Source: Austwickia chelonae NBRC 105200 (GTDB lineage: Bacteria; Actinomycetota; Actinomycetes; Actinomycetales; Dermatophilaceae). Taken from it: a stretch of 64,000 nucleotides of DNA. Location of the stretch: the NCBI RefSeq assembly GCF_000298175.1, contig NZ_BAGZ01000017.1, forward strand, positions 1 to 64,000, given 5' to 3'. The position numbers were made by a program, and so were the translations under genes. The notes under the pieces were generated by a model. That model ran no database searches. It saw only the letters and a program-made list of their open reading frames with translations, and was not told the origin of the DNA. How positions within the stretch are numbered: position 1 is the first letter of the stretch; every line of letters starts with the position of its first letter. Below are positions 9,294-18,109 of this stretch, piece by piece.

Positions 9294-12017
9294 TCACGGA
9301 CCGACCTTCAACACGCCGTGGGCGCCACGCTCGGCATCGACCATGATGTGTGAGACGAAGGTGTAATTCCCCGCCTCCTTGGGAGTCATCTCCACGAAAC
9401 CACCCTGCGCGGCCTGCAGACCCAACGCCTGTGAACCACCAGGACCCGGCGCACCCTCCCGCGAGTCACCGCCCGGCGCAGCGGACGCCGCCGCGAAACC
9501 AGGAGTGCCCGGCCCATGACCGTTCCGCAACTGGTAGGCACCCTCGAAGTAGACGGTGTCGAACTGACCACCGACGACATGGAAACTGGACGGCCGGTTC
9601 GGTCCGACATCCAACACCCAGAACCGAACCCGGTCACCGACCTTCGCCGGCAGCGGCCGGGCGTCGTACTGGTTGGCGACACCGTTGAAAACCACCGCCG
9701 ACGGCTTCTCCACCGCGACGGCCCCGGCGTCGATCTCCTTCGCGGTGCTCCCGTCACCGTCCACGAAGACCTCCGACTGCACGAGGACATAGCTGCGGTC
9801 GACCTGCGGCAGACCCTCCGGTTCGATGACGACGGCCCCGTGCATGCCGGCCGCGATATGAGTGGACATCGGCATCGTCGAACAGTGGTACATCCAGATC
9901 CCCGCCCGGTTCGCGGTGAACCGGTAGAGCAGGCTCTCCCCGGGAGCGATGGTGCGCATCGGCCGGTCCGGAGCGATGTCCCCGGCATGGAAGTCGATCG
10001 AATGGCCCATCGAGCCCTTGTTGACCAAGGTGATCTCGAAGACGTCCCCGAGCCGACCGTGCAAGGTCGGTCCCGGCACGGCACCGTTGAAGGTCCACCG
10101 CTTCTGCTTCACCCCCGGGGAGACCTCCAACTCGACCTCCTCCACGGTGAACGTGTGCCGACGGACCTTCTCGTCGGTCAACGGGGACAACTCGGCATTC
10201 ACCGCGCGGAAGTCGTCCGGAGCCTTCTGCCCCAGACGCGGACCGCCCGGCGTCCCACCGTGACCGTGCCCGCCGGGAGCCTGCGCCGCCGGGGACGCCG
10301 CCGCCGACGGCCCGCCGCGACCGATACCGGCGCGCGCCGCGACCTGGTCGGGGGCGAACCCGGTCGCCCGGACGGAGAACACCATGCCCATCTGACGGTG
10401 GCCGACGATGCTGCACCAGCCTTCGGCATCCTTGGCGATCACCCCGGCGTCGAGGACCTGTGTGTCACCGGGGTCGAGCCGACGGCTGTGGGCGCCGTTG
10501 TCGAGCACCAGGTCGTGGGTCATCCCCTGGTCGAGGTTGACCAGCTCGATCTCCAACCGGTTGCCGCGGGGGACGTCGACCGTGGCTGGGACGAACTTCA
10601 TGTCCTTCGTCTCGACCCGGACCCGAGTGGTCTGCCCGGTCGCGGTGGCACCGCCGGTCAGCCCGGACGCCGTGATCCCGGCAGCGGTCGGGTCGACGAC
10701 GACCCCGACGGTGACGGCCAGGACGATCGCGCAGGCCGCGGCGACCACCTGCGCCGGGGAGTAGATGCCCGGCAGCGGCGGCAGCGGAGCGCGCAGCGCC
10801 GGGCCCGGGTCCTCCTTCACCTGCCGGCCGGAACGGAAGGCCCGGAAAGCCGCGGGCAGGAAGAACAACAGTGCGAGCAGCACGAGCACCGAACAGGCGA
10901 CCCGCACCCAACTGGGCACCGGAAGCAGACACAACAGCAGACCGGAGTTCACGACGAGCACCCTGGCCGCGGCGAAACGGTCGAACTCTGCCTGCGCGGC
11001 GCGGACGGCCCGGGCCCCGCCGCCGATGACGACCGGCACCAGGTGGGCGAGCGCCCCGGTCAACAGCTGCACCCCGAAACCGACGACCAAGGCCGGGGTG
11101 ATCAGCGTGTACTTGCCGGGCAGCCGCGACCATTCGGCGGACGAGGCCAGCGTGGCCGCGATGACCACGAGCGTGCCGACGAACCAGCAGATCGCGGCGG
11201 TGGCCGACCAGGTCGCGAAATGCCGCGGCGGTGCCTGGCGGGCCGGGCGTAGCAGGGCCCGCCCCGTCCAGCACCAGGCGAGCAGATAGGCGAGGACACC
11301 GGCGAAAGCCACCCATCGTCGCCCGGTCAGCGCGCCGGTGGCGATCACGGCCAGTGCGGTCACCAGGGCGGGCAGGGCCTGGCGGGCCCACCGCTCGGCG
11401 CGGGCGTCGATCCGGGTGCGCAGCATCGTCGGCCAGAGGGTCAACAAGGTTCCGGTGACGGTGAACCCGACCCAGCCGAGCACCATGATCGCGGTGTGGG
11501 CCAGCAGGATCCGACCCCGCCATTCCTCGGTCACCCCGCGGGCCAGCCAGACGCCCAGCCCGGCACCCACCGGCATGCAGACCGCCGCGGCCAGATAGTA
11601 GTGGACGGTGACCCGGAAACGTCCGGGTAGGGCGGCACGCAACCGGGAGACCAGGGCGTACCCGTGCCAGATCACCGCCGAGGAGATCAGCACGGCCCCG
11701 GCCAGCACGAGCCACCACAGCTGGTGCGGCAGCCCGGCGATCACTCCGACGGTGCCGACGAGCAACAGGACCAGACGGGCCGACTGGCGACGACGGGGAT
11801 CGATGCCGTCCGGCGTCTTCAACAGTGCCTGCGTGAAATGGACACTCCACACCATGATGGCGTGGCTGAGTGCGCCGATGGTCACGGCGTGCACCATCAG
11901 CCAGCGGGCGTCGGGCACCCAACGGTGGGCGAAGGCCAGGACGGCGGCGAAGACCAGCCAGGCCAGGGCGGGACGGTCACGCAACGGCCAGTGGCGGCGG
12001 TCGTGCAGGGCGGTCAT
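9294..12017 (-). CDS. nirK: Membrane-fused copper nitrite reductase (NirK) with extra cupredoxin domain
   Basis: A 907-residue fusion that should reduce nitrite to NO outside the membrane. Residues about 18-445 form many hydrophobic helices with several membrane histidines. Residues about 463-550 are a blue-copper domain with ligands His501, Cys535, His540 and Met543 or Met545. Residues about 603-907 are a two-domain NirK: type 1 copper ligands His672, Cys712, His720, Met725; type 2 ligands His677, His711, His890; catalytic Asp675 and His813, placed by comparison with known NirK. A Gly/His-rich linker (about 560-598) joins the last parts. The start is the ATG at 12017, overlapping the upstream stop as ATGA; the longer open frame would cover that gene. 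The extra cupredoxin could pass electrons to NirK. Confidence 0.9.
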   Translation of the reverse strand: MTALHDRRHWPLRDRPALAWLVFAAVLAFAHRWVPDARWLMVHAVTIGALSHAIMVWSVHFTQALLKTPDGIDPRRRQSARLVLLLVGTVGVIAGLPHQLWWLVLAGAVLISSAVIWHGYALVSRLRAALPGRFRVTVHYYLAAAVCMPVGAGLGVWLARGVTEEWRGRILLAHTAIMVLGWVGFTVTGTLLTLWPTMLRTRIDARAERWARQALPALVTALAVIATGALTGRRWVAFAGVLAYLLAWCWTGRALLRPARQAPPRHFATWSATAAICWFVGTLVVIAATLASSAEWSRLPGKYTLITPALVVGFGVQLLTGALAHLVPVVIGGGARAVRAAQAEFDRFAAARVLVVNSGLLLCLLPVPSWVRVACSVLVLLALLFFLPAAFRAFRSGRQVKEDPGPALRAPLPPLPGIYSPAQVVAAACAIVLAVTVGVVVDPTAAGITASGLTGGATATGQTTRVRVETKDMKFVPATVDVPRGNRLEIELVNLDQGMTHDLVLDNGAHSRRLDPGDTQVLDAGVIAKDAEGWCSIVGHRQMGMVFSVRATGFAPDQVAARAGIGRGGPSAAASPAAQAPGGHGHGGTPGGPRLGQKAPDDFRAVNAELSPLTDEKVRRHTFTVEEVELEVSPGVKQKRWTFNGAVPGPTLHGRLGDVFEITLVNKGSMGHSIDFHAGDIAPDRPMRTIAPGESLLYRFTANRAGIWMYHCSTMPMSTHIAAGMHGAVVIEPEGLPQVDRSYVLVQSEVFVDGDGSTAKEIDAGAVAVEKPSAVVFNGVANQYDARPLPAKVGDRVRFWVLDVGPNRPSSFHVVGGQFDTVYFEGAYQLRNGHGPGTPGFAAASAAPGGDSREGAPGPGGSQALGLQAAQGGFVEMTPKEAGNYTFVSHIMVDAERGAHGVLKVGP

Positions 12018-13174
12018 CGGCGGGTGCTTTCCGGGGATGCGGACGGGCGGGACGGTGACTCCGGACGGGCGGCCCGTCCGGCGGCGGTGGCGGCGCGGGG
12101 CCGTCCACCGAGGACGGACAGCAGGATCATGCTCGGCGGGAAGACCGCCAGGGCCAGCACCGTGACCACCGAACCGGATGTCCACACCGGAGTGTTCGTG
12201 GTCAGCGCGCCCACGACCCGCACCGCGAGCCCCAGGTGCAGGACGGCCAGCAGCGACCACATCGCGGGATGGTAGGGCAACGGGCGACGTACGACGCCGG
12301 GCAGGATGACCGGGGCGTGCGCGAACACCATCGACATGGCGAACCCGATGAACGTGGCGTGGACGGCGATGTCGTAGGTGGTGTTGTCCGCAGGGCGCCC
12401 GGCGACCAGCCAGATGGCTCCGGCGACGGCGAGCCACCCGTACCCCAGGAGCATCGCGGCAGCGCTGAACCGGGGTAGACCGTTGCCGTGCACGGTCCGT
12501 CGGGCGATGTCGTGGTGGCCGAGCCAACCCACGACGACCAGTTGGACCAGGCCGAAGGCGCGCGCGCCGGGGTCGCCGATCAGCAGGGTGGCGGTACTGG
12601 TGGCGACGAGGCCCAGCACGAGGAAGAGCATGATGTCGGCGCTGTGGGCGGGCAGGTGGATGCGGGCCAGCTCGACGCGTTCCGCTGCGATGGTGGCGAT
12701 GACGAAGGTCGCCAGCCAGGGCAGAAGGTGGGGGACGTCGATCCGCATCCACAGCAGCGCGGCGACGAGCGCGGCGAGGGCGCCGAGCGCTTCGACGGCG
12801 ACGGTGGTGTCCTTCCGCCGCCGGTAGAGGGCGGCGTAGACGAGGAGCAACAGGACGGCGCCGTCGACGAGGAAGACGGCCCCGAAGGGGACGGGGACGC
12901 CCAGGGCGAGGGTGACGCCGCCTGCTCCGGTACAGGCGGGGGCGGCATAACCCCAGGGTGTACGGAGGGCGACGGCGCGTTCGAGGGCGATCAGGGTGCC
13001 GAGGAAGCCGAGCACCATGAGGATGCCGTGGCGTCCGGGCAGGTGGGCGGCGAGTTCACCACCCACCGGGGCCCAGACGCCCAGGCGGAGGAGTGCGGCG
13101 TCGAGCCCGGCGAGCAGGCTGATGCCGCCGGTGGCGAGGAGGAGATACCGGTGGCGGACGGTGTCGTGGGGCAT
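12014..13174 (-). CDS. NnrS-like polytopic membrane protein
   Basis: A 386-residue protein with about ten to twelve hydrophobic helices and conserved-looking histidines (WLGHHDIARR, IAVHATFIGFAMSMVFAHAPV). The VHATFIGFAMSMVFAHAPVILP segment resembles the heme/copper NnrS family, which protects cells from nitric-oxide stress. The C-terminal 35 residues are polar and basic. It overlaps nirK by four bases (ATGA), so the two are translated together, and it follows the DUF2249 gene by 25 bases. The NnrS assignment rests on pattern and context; an unnamed partner of NirK is the alternative. Confidence 0.65.
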   Translation of the reverse strand: MPHDTVRHRYLLLATGGISLLAGLDAALLRLGVWAPVGGELAAHLPGRHGILMVLGFLGTLIALERAVALRTPWGYAAPACTGAGGVTLALGVPVPFGAVFLVDGAVLLLLVYAALYRRRKDTTVAVEALGALAALVAALLWMRIDVPHLLPWLATFVIATIAAERVELARIHLPAHSADIMLFLVLGLVATSTATLLIGDPGARAFGLVQLVVVGWLGHHDIARRTVHGNGLPRFSAAAMLLGYGWLAVAGAIWLVAGRPADNTTYDIAVHATFIGFAMSMVFAHAPVILPGVVRRPLPYHPAMWSLLAVLHLGLAVRVVGALTTNTPVWTSGSVVTVLALAVFPPSMILLSVLGGRPRAATAAGRAARPESPSRPSASPESTRR

Positions 13175-13199
13175 CGGCGTCGGGGCGTGTGCGGCGGGC

Positions 13200-13493
13200 T
13201 CAGCGGAGGCGCTCGAACAGGATCTTCCAGGCGTCGGGTCCGCTTTGGACGTAGGAGTGGCGGACCTTCTCGCCTTCGAGGTCGTGGATCTGGGCGATCA
13301 GGGGGAGGGGGTTGTGCGGGGCGACGAGGATCATCGCGGCTCCGGGGCGGACCTGGCCGAGGGCGCCGATGACCGCGCCGTGTCGGATGGCGTGCGGGAT
13401 GGTGCGTGCGTCGAGTTCGGGTACGTCGTGGTCGTGACCGCAGCCGCATCCGGAGGAGGTGTCGGTGACGGGGAGTGACGTCGGCTCGCTCAT
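13200..13493 (-). CDS. DUF2249-domain protein
   Basis: A small 97-residue cytoplasmic protein. The DUF2249 core is visible in ELDARTIPHAIRHGAVIGAL, LVAPHNPLPLIAQI and the ending AWKILFERL. DUF2249 proteins are often encoded beside nitrite/NO-reduction genes and resemble small TusA-like or redox-partner folds. An N-terminal Cys/His cluster (SGCGCGHDHDV) might bind metal. It is the first gene of the DUF2249-nnrS-nirK unit and divergent from a SufR-like regulator only 37 bases away, which makes it the likely point of control. Confidence 0.8.
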   Translation of the reverse strand: MSEPTSLPVTDTSSGCGCGHDHDVPELDARTIPHAIRHGAVIGALGQVRPGAAMILVAPHNPLPLIAQIHDLEGEKVRHSYVQSGPDAWKILFERLR

Positions 13494-13530
13494 GGTTTCC
13501 GTCCTGGAGTCTATTTAGTACACTTTGTAT

Positions 13531-14349
13531 GTGAAAAGTACGCCCGGTCTCGGACCTGCGTCAACTCCCCACGCCCCCCTGGGAAACGCCCGCCTCCGGG
13601 TGCTCCGCGCACTCCGCACGCACCAGGGACGACCGGCCACGGACGACCACCCGCACCCCACGCCCGCCACCGCAGCCCATCTCGCCCGGATCCTCGGACT
13701 CCACACCAACGGCGTCCGACGCCACCTCGACACCCTCGTCGAGGAAGGACTCGTCGCCGCGAGCCCCCTGGACACCGGCCGCCGAGGCCGCCCCTCCCTG
13801 GGGTACACCCTCACCACCCAGGGAGACGCCGCGCTCGCCGGGGCACAGGCCCCGGTCAGCGCCGCCTATCTCGCCATGGCCGGATCCTTCGCCCACTACG
13901 TGTCCACCAAAGCGGAACTCCCAGAACGCGAGGCCGACCTCATCGGTCGCCACTGGGGTTCCACCCTCGCCCGGCAGGCACCGCGCTCCCGGGGCGACGT
14001 CGAGAGCCGACTGATCGACCTGCTCGACGACCTCGGCTTCTCCCCGCGGCGGCGCGGCCCGTCCGAGATCGAACTGCACACCTGCCCCCTGCTGACCACC
14101 GCGCAGGAGTACCCCGAGGTGCTCTGCCAGGTGCACCTCGGGCTCGTCCGGGGGGCCTCGGCGGCCTACGGCGGGCCGGGAGAAGGCGGTGACCTGCAGC
14201 CCTTCGCCGAACCGGGAGCCTGCCTGTTACGACTGCCCGGTACGGACGCCCCGGAGAGCTGTCCGGGGCCGGACCGACCGGGCGCGGGCACGCCATCGGG
14301 CCAGGACCGGCGTCCGGCTCAGTCGGAGCCGAAGAGATCCCGGGTGTAG
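13531..14349 (+). CDS. SufR-like winged-helix regulator with candidate Fe-S/NO-sensing cysteines
   Basis: A 272-residue regulator. The N-terminal DNA-binding domain contains [25 protein letters not shown] and a basic wing [10 protein letters not shown]. The C-terminal half has Cys in [22 protein letters not shown] and a further Cys in EPGACLLRL, the Cys layout of SufR-type iron-sulfur repressors. The tail is disordered. The GTG at 13531 is the most likely start; a TTG lies two codons upstream. Its divergence from the DUF2249-nnrS-nirK unit suggests that it senses NO or redox state and controls NirK. Its last 31 bases overlap the convergent ugd gene. Confidence 0.72.
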   Translation: MKSTPGLGPASTPHAPLGNARLRVLRALRTHQGRPATDDHPHPTPATAAHLARILGLHTNGVRRHLDTLVEEGLVAASPLDTGRRGRPSLGYTLTTQGDAALAGAQAPVSAAYLAMAGSFAHYVSTKAELPEREADLIGRHWGSTLARQAPRSRGDVESRLIDLLDDLGFSPRRRGPSEIELHTCPLLTTAQEYPEVLCQVHLGLVRGASAAYGGPGEGGDLQPFAEPGACLLRLPGTDAPESCPGPDRPGAGTPSGQDRRPAQSEPKRSRV

Positions 14350-15485
14350 ACCTTGTCGGCCACGTCGGCCAGCTCGTCGCTGTGCCGGTTGGCGATGATG
14401 ACGTCGGCGCGTTCCTTGAACTCCGCCAGGTCACGGACCACCTGGGAGTGGAAGAAGTGGTCGCCGTCGAAGGTCGGCTCGTACACGATGACCGGCACGC
14501 CCTTGGCCTTGATCCGCTTCATGATCCCCTGCACCGAGGACGAACGGTAGTTGTCCGACCCGGACTTCATGGTGAGTCGATACACCCCGACCACTTTCGG
14601 CTGCCGGGCCAGGATGTCGAAGGCGATGAAGTCCTTGCGGGTGGTGTTCGAGTCGACGATCGCCCGGATGAGGGTCTGCGGAACCCGGTCGTAGTTGGCC
14701 AGGAGTTGTTTGGCGTCCTTGGGCAGGCAGTATCCGCCGTAGCCGAAACTGGGGTTGTTGTAATGGCCGCCGATCCGCGGGTCGAGACCGACACCGTCGA
14801 TGATCTGGCGGGGGTCCAGCCCGTGGGTCGCCGCGTAGGTGTCGAGTTCGTTGAAATAGGAGACCCGCATCGCCAGGTAGGTGTTGGCGAAGAGTTTGAT
14901 CGCCTCGGCCTCGGTGGGTCCGGTGAACAGGACCGGGGTGTCCGGGTCGAGGGAGCCTGCGCGGAACAGACCTGCGAGCTGTTCGGCCTCGGGGCCGCTC
15001 CCCCCGATCACGATCCGACTGGGGTGCAGGTTGTCGTAGAGGGCCTTGCCCTCGCGGAGGAACTCCGGTGAGAAGAGGATCTTCTGCCCGGGGTGGGCGG
15101 CGCGGGCCCGTTCGGTGTACCCGACGGGCACGGTCGACTTGATGACGACGGTGGCCTGGGGGTTGATCGCGGTGACCTGGGCGATCACGGCGTCGACGCT
15201 GCTGGTGTCGAAGAAGTTGAGCTGCTCGTCGTAATTGGTGGGGGTGGCCACGATCACGAAGGTCGCCTCGGCATAACCCTCGGCGGGATCGGTGGTGGCG
15301 TCCAGGCGCAGGTCACGCCCGGCCAGATATTCCTCCAGCTCGGGGTCGGCGATGGGCGCGAGCCGACGTCGTACCTGGTCGACCCGTCCCGGATCGATGT
15401 CGACGGCGACGACATCGTGGTGCTGGGCCAGGATGACGGCATTGGCCAGGCCGACATAGCCCAACCCTGCCACGGCGATCTTCAT
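14319..15485 (-). CDS. ugd: UDP-glucose 6-dehydrogenase family protein
   Basis: NAD-dependent four-electron oxidation of UDP-glucose to UDP-glucuronate, a precursor for surface polysaccharides. At 388 residues it matches the short E. coli Ugd class. The N-terminal Rossmann motif is [16 protein letters not shown] and the catalytic Cys lies in [16 protein letters not shown]. The ATG at 15485 directly precedes the Rossmann fold, so the upstream extension is ignored. GDP-mannose or UDP-ManNAc dehydrogenases are related but usually longer. The 3' end overlaps the SufR-like gene by 31 bases on the opposite strand. Confidence 0.93.
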   Translation of the reverse strand: MKIAVAGLGYVGLANAVILAQHHDVVAVDIDPGRVDQVRRRLAPIADPELEEYLAGRDLRLDATTDPAEGYAEATFVIVATPTNYDEQLNFFDTSSVDAVIAQVTAINPQATVVIKSTVPVGYTERARAAHPGQKILFSPEFLREGKALYDNLHPSRIVIGGSGPEAEQLAGLFRAGSLDPDTPVLFTGPTEAEAIKLFANTYLAMRVSYFNELDTYAATHGLDPRQIIDGVGLDPRIGGHYNNPSFGYGGYCLPKDAKQLLANYDRVPQTLIRAIVDSNTTRKDFIAFDILARQPKVVGVYRLTMKSGSDNYRSSSVQGIMKRIKAKGVPVIVYEPTFDGDHFFHSQVVRDLAEFKERADVIIANRHSDELADVADKVYTRDLFGSD

Positions 15486-15572
15486 GTTTTTCAGCATATT
15501 CCGACGATGCGGCAGGGGTCCGCACCGACGGCCCGGTGTCGCGTCCGACACCGGGCCGTCAGCGGGGTGTCA

Positions 15573-16133
15573 TCAGGCCTGACGGTCGACGAGCCGGATG
15601 CCCAGTTGCTTCTCCAAGAGACGCGCGCTCTCCCGGGAGGTGTCGTCCTGCATGAGGAGTTGCCAGGTGGTGATACCTGCGGCAGCGGCCATCGCCGGGA
15701 TGGCCGGCGGGTGGGTGATCTCCGAGTCCGGTTCGGGGGTCGTCGGCCCGGTCCCGACCGGGGCGGGTTCCTCGGCGTCCTCCTCCGGGGCCGGGGGGAG
15801 TTCCGCCTGACGTTGACGGGACAGTTTTCGGGCCAGGTCGTCGACTTTCCTCATCTGACTGCTGTCGCTGCCGTATCTGTTCTCGGCCACGAGATAGAGG
15901 GCTCCCAGGGCGGCCCGGTCGTCGTCCGTCAGGTGCAGGGTGAAGGCCTGGATGCGGCCGGCGAACCTGCCGAAGGGGGTGTCGTCGCGTTGTCCGGGAT
16001 GCTCGGCGAAGCCGGAACGTCCTCGACGGTTGCCGTGGTCGAGATGTACACCAGTGCCGGTGGAGGCATTCACCGGGGTGACGGTGGGATGTTGTCTGGC
16101 ACGTCCGAAAAGGATGGGTCGGCTGGCGTCCAT
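15573..16133 (-). CDS. Hypothetical protein, partly disordered
   Basis: A 186-residue protein I do not recognise. It starts MDASRPILFGRARQHPT, has a more structured, charged middle (LTDDDRAALGALYLVAENRYG), a long acidic Pro-rich linker (EEDAEEPAPVGTGPTTPEPDSE) and a short C-terminal domain ending LLEKQLGIRLVDRQA. There is no signal peptide or membrane helix. A longer frame begins at 16169, but the ATG at 16133 looks the natural start. It follows the ugd gene's orientation, 87 bases upstream of it. Confidence 0.6.
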   Translation of the reverse strand: MDASRPILFGRARQHPTVTPVNASTGTGVHLDHGNRRGRSGFAEHPGQRDDTPFGRFAGRIQAFTLHLTDDDRAALGALYLVAENRYGSDSSQMRKVDDLARKLSRQRQAELPPAPEEDAEEPAPVGTGPTTPEPDSEITHPPAIPAMAAAAGITTWQLLMQDDTSRESARLLEKQLGIRLVDRQA

Positions 16134-16416
16134 GCAGGTCTTCTCCTCGTCGAGCATCCTGGGTGGCAAGTTTCAGAAGTTTTCAGAAGAATTCCGGGGT
16201 GGAGACCACCCTGATCCTCCTATCGGTCGGCGGGTTGAATTCCTGAAGTGATTTCCCCTGGCGTCGAGTGTTGTTCATCTTCCGTCGGTAGGACTGCCGT
16301 CCAGGGAAAACACGGATCCGCTGTTACCCTTCCCTTTGAGGGGCGCCGATAAATCGCTGCGTGCCCGCCGTATTCCGCACCGGTGTCTTTCCTGAGAGCG
16401 GTGGAGGGAACAGGAC

Positions 16417-17691
16417 ATGAGTTCTTCGTCGGCACCGTTCTCCGCCTCTCGCCGGACGGTGCTGCAATGGGGAGGGCTGGGCGCGGCGATCGCCGCGGCG
16501 TCGGCGATCTCCGGATGCGCCGGGTCGTCCGAGCCCTCACCTGGTTCCTCGCCCGGGGGGTCGGGTGCGCCGTCGGGCGGTGGCTCGTCGGACGGCTCGA
16601 CCGGCTCGGTGAAACCGATCGGCGACGGGTCGACCTCGCAGACCGGTCCGCAGCCGCATCAGCCGAAGGCGGAGAGGTGGGCGCCGGGACAGCCGCCGCC
16701 CCAGTTCGTGGTGATCTCCTGGGACGGTGCGGCCGAACTGCCTTCGGGGCTGCTGACCCGCTTCCGCAAGGTCTCCCAGGAGGTCGGCGGGGCGATGACT
16801 CTTTTCCTGACGGGGATCTACGTGATCCCGGAGGCCAAGGCCAAGGAGTATGCGCCGCCGCGTCGCCGGCCAGGTGCCTCGGACATCTCCTTCCTCACCG
16901 AGCGGAGTGTGCGTCGCACGATCATCGGGATCGGGGAGGCCTGGAAGGAGGGGCATGAGATCGGCACCCATTTCAACGGCCATTTCTGCGGGCCCAAAGG
17001 GGTGGCGGCCTTCTCCGAGGCGGACTGGGAACAGGAGATCGACGAGGCCTACCGTCTGGTGCAGAACTGGCGGACCATCACCGGCTACCGGGATCTCCCG
17101 TCCTTGCCCTTCGACTATCGCACCGAGCTGATCGGCGGGCGTACCCCTTGCCTGGAGGGTCGGGAGAAGCTGTTGCCGGTCGCGAAGAGACGTGGCTGGC
17201 GGTACGACTCCAGCGGTACCCGTTCTCAGAAGTGGCCGACGCGCGACCGCTACGGGTTGTGGGACATCTCGATGGGCGGGGTGCCCTTCAAGGGCGGGCG
17301 CGAGGTCATCGCCATGGATTACAACTTCATGTACCAGTTCGCCAAGGACAATGTGAATGCGGGAAGTGCTGCCGAGCGCCAGGAGTGGAAGAAGATCGTC
17401 ATCGAGGCCTTGTTGGCGGGTTTCGACCGGGCCTATCGGGGGCACCGGGCTCCGTTGATCATCGGTAACCACTTCGAGCAGTGGAACGGCGGCATCTACA
17501 TGGATGCGGTGGAGACGGCGATGCGGGAGATGGCTCGTCATCCTGAGGTGCGTTTCGTGTCCTTCCGTCAGCTCGTCGATTGGATGGAAGTTCAGGATCC
17601 CGGGGTGTTGTCGGCGTTACAAGCTCTACCTGTCGGGCGGGCGCCAGAGGGCGGATGGGGTGCATTGAAGGGGCAGAACGGGATTCGCTGA
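16417..17691 (+). CDS. Polysaccharide-deacetylase-like Tat lipoprotein
   Basis: A 424-residue exported protein. Its N-terminus has a twin-arginine motif (SRRTVLQWGG), a hydrophobic stretch and a lipobox ending in ISGC, so it should be a Tat-exported lipoprotein. A long Ser/Gly/Pro linker follows. The catalytic part resembles NodB-type deacetylases: FVVISWDGAAEL near the start, the EIGTHFNGHFCG segment with metal-binding His residues, and LIIGNHFEQWNGG near the end. It probably modifies cell-wall glycans. A gene for UDP-glucuronate synthesis lies nearby, but it is on the other strand. Confidence 0.82.
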   Translation: MSSSSAPFSASRRTVLQWGGLGAAIAAASAISGCAGSSEPSPGSSPGGSGAPSGGGSSDGSTGSVKPIGDGSTSQTGPQPHQPKAERWAPGQPPPQFVVISWDGAAELPSGLLTRFRKVSQEVGGAMTLFLTGIYVIPEAKAKEYAPPRRRPGASDISFLTERSVRRTIIGIGEAWKEGHEIGTHFNGHFCGPKGVAAFSEADWEQEIDEAYRLVQNWRTITGYRDLPSLPFDYRTELIGGRTPCLEGREKLLPVAKRRGWRYDSSGTRSQKWPTRDRYGLWDISMGGVPFKGGREVIAMDYNFMYQFAKDNVNAGSAAERQEWKKIVIEALLAGFDRAYRGHRAPLIIGNHFEQWNGGIYMDAVETAMREMARHPEVRFVSFRQLVDWMEVQDPGVLSALQALPVGRAPEGGWGALKGQNGIR

Positions 17692-18109
17692 TCAGGGCGG
17701 CGAATTTTCGTCGAGGAGGGTCCGGAAGCGGCTGTTTTTTCAGTAGGAAAGAGAGCGTCGGGAAATATCCTTCCTGGGTTGTCCCATGTGTTCTCCGGTG
17801 CGCCGCACTGCTTCTCGAGGGCCCAGTCCATCTCATCGATTGGACAGCAAGCGGTGTTATCAAAAAATAAAATTTTCCCGGATCATGCCTGCTGGGAGGG
17901 ACACATCAGACGTCTGAGGTCCTGTGACCTGCCCAGCTGTCACCTCATCGGTCCCGATACTGCCGAGACGGTCGCATGCTGTCTGGTCGACCGTCCAAAC
18001 AAAGCCCTCAATTCATCGCCTTTACTCGTCCAAGGTCGTTACAGTCGGCACCAATTAACGGAGTTCGCGTGGTCGGGAGAGGGCGACCACGCGCTCGAGG
18101 AGGCGCACC
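17692..18109. other. 418-base gap before the APC permease
   Basis: No supported gene. It contains a perfect 12-base palindrome TCAGACGTCTGA at 17906-17917 followed at once by AGGTC-N4-GACCT (17917-17930), a compact cluster of symmetric sites that could be an operator, and a strong ribosome-binding site (GAGGAGG) just before the permease ATG. Confidence 0.5.
17906..17930. promoter_or_regulatory. Nested palindromes upstream of the APC permease, putative operator
   Basis: TCAGACGTCTGA is a perfect palindrome and shares its last base with the inverted repeat AGGTC-CTGT-GACCT. The site lies about 180 bases upstream of the permease start. GntR-type repressors use sites of this size, but the regulator is unknown. 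Confidence 0.35.

Noticed and set aside
12018-12752. Upstream continuation of the nirK reading frame
   Set aside because: It overlaps the NnrS-like gene in another frame, reads as Arg/Pro/His-rich low-complexity sequence and would move the first membrane helix far from the N-terminus; the ATGA overlap at 12014-12017 is a natural start.
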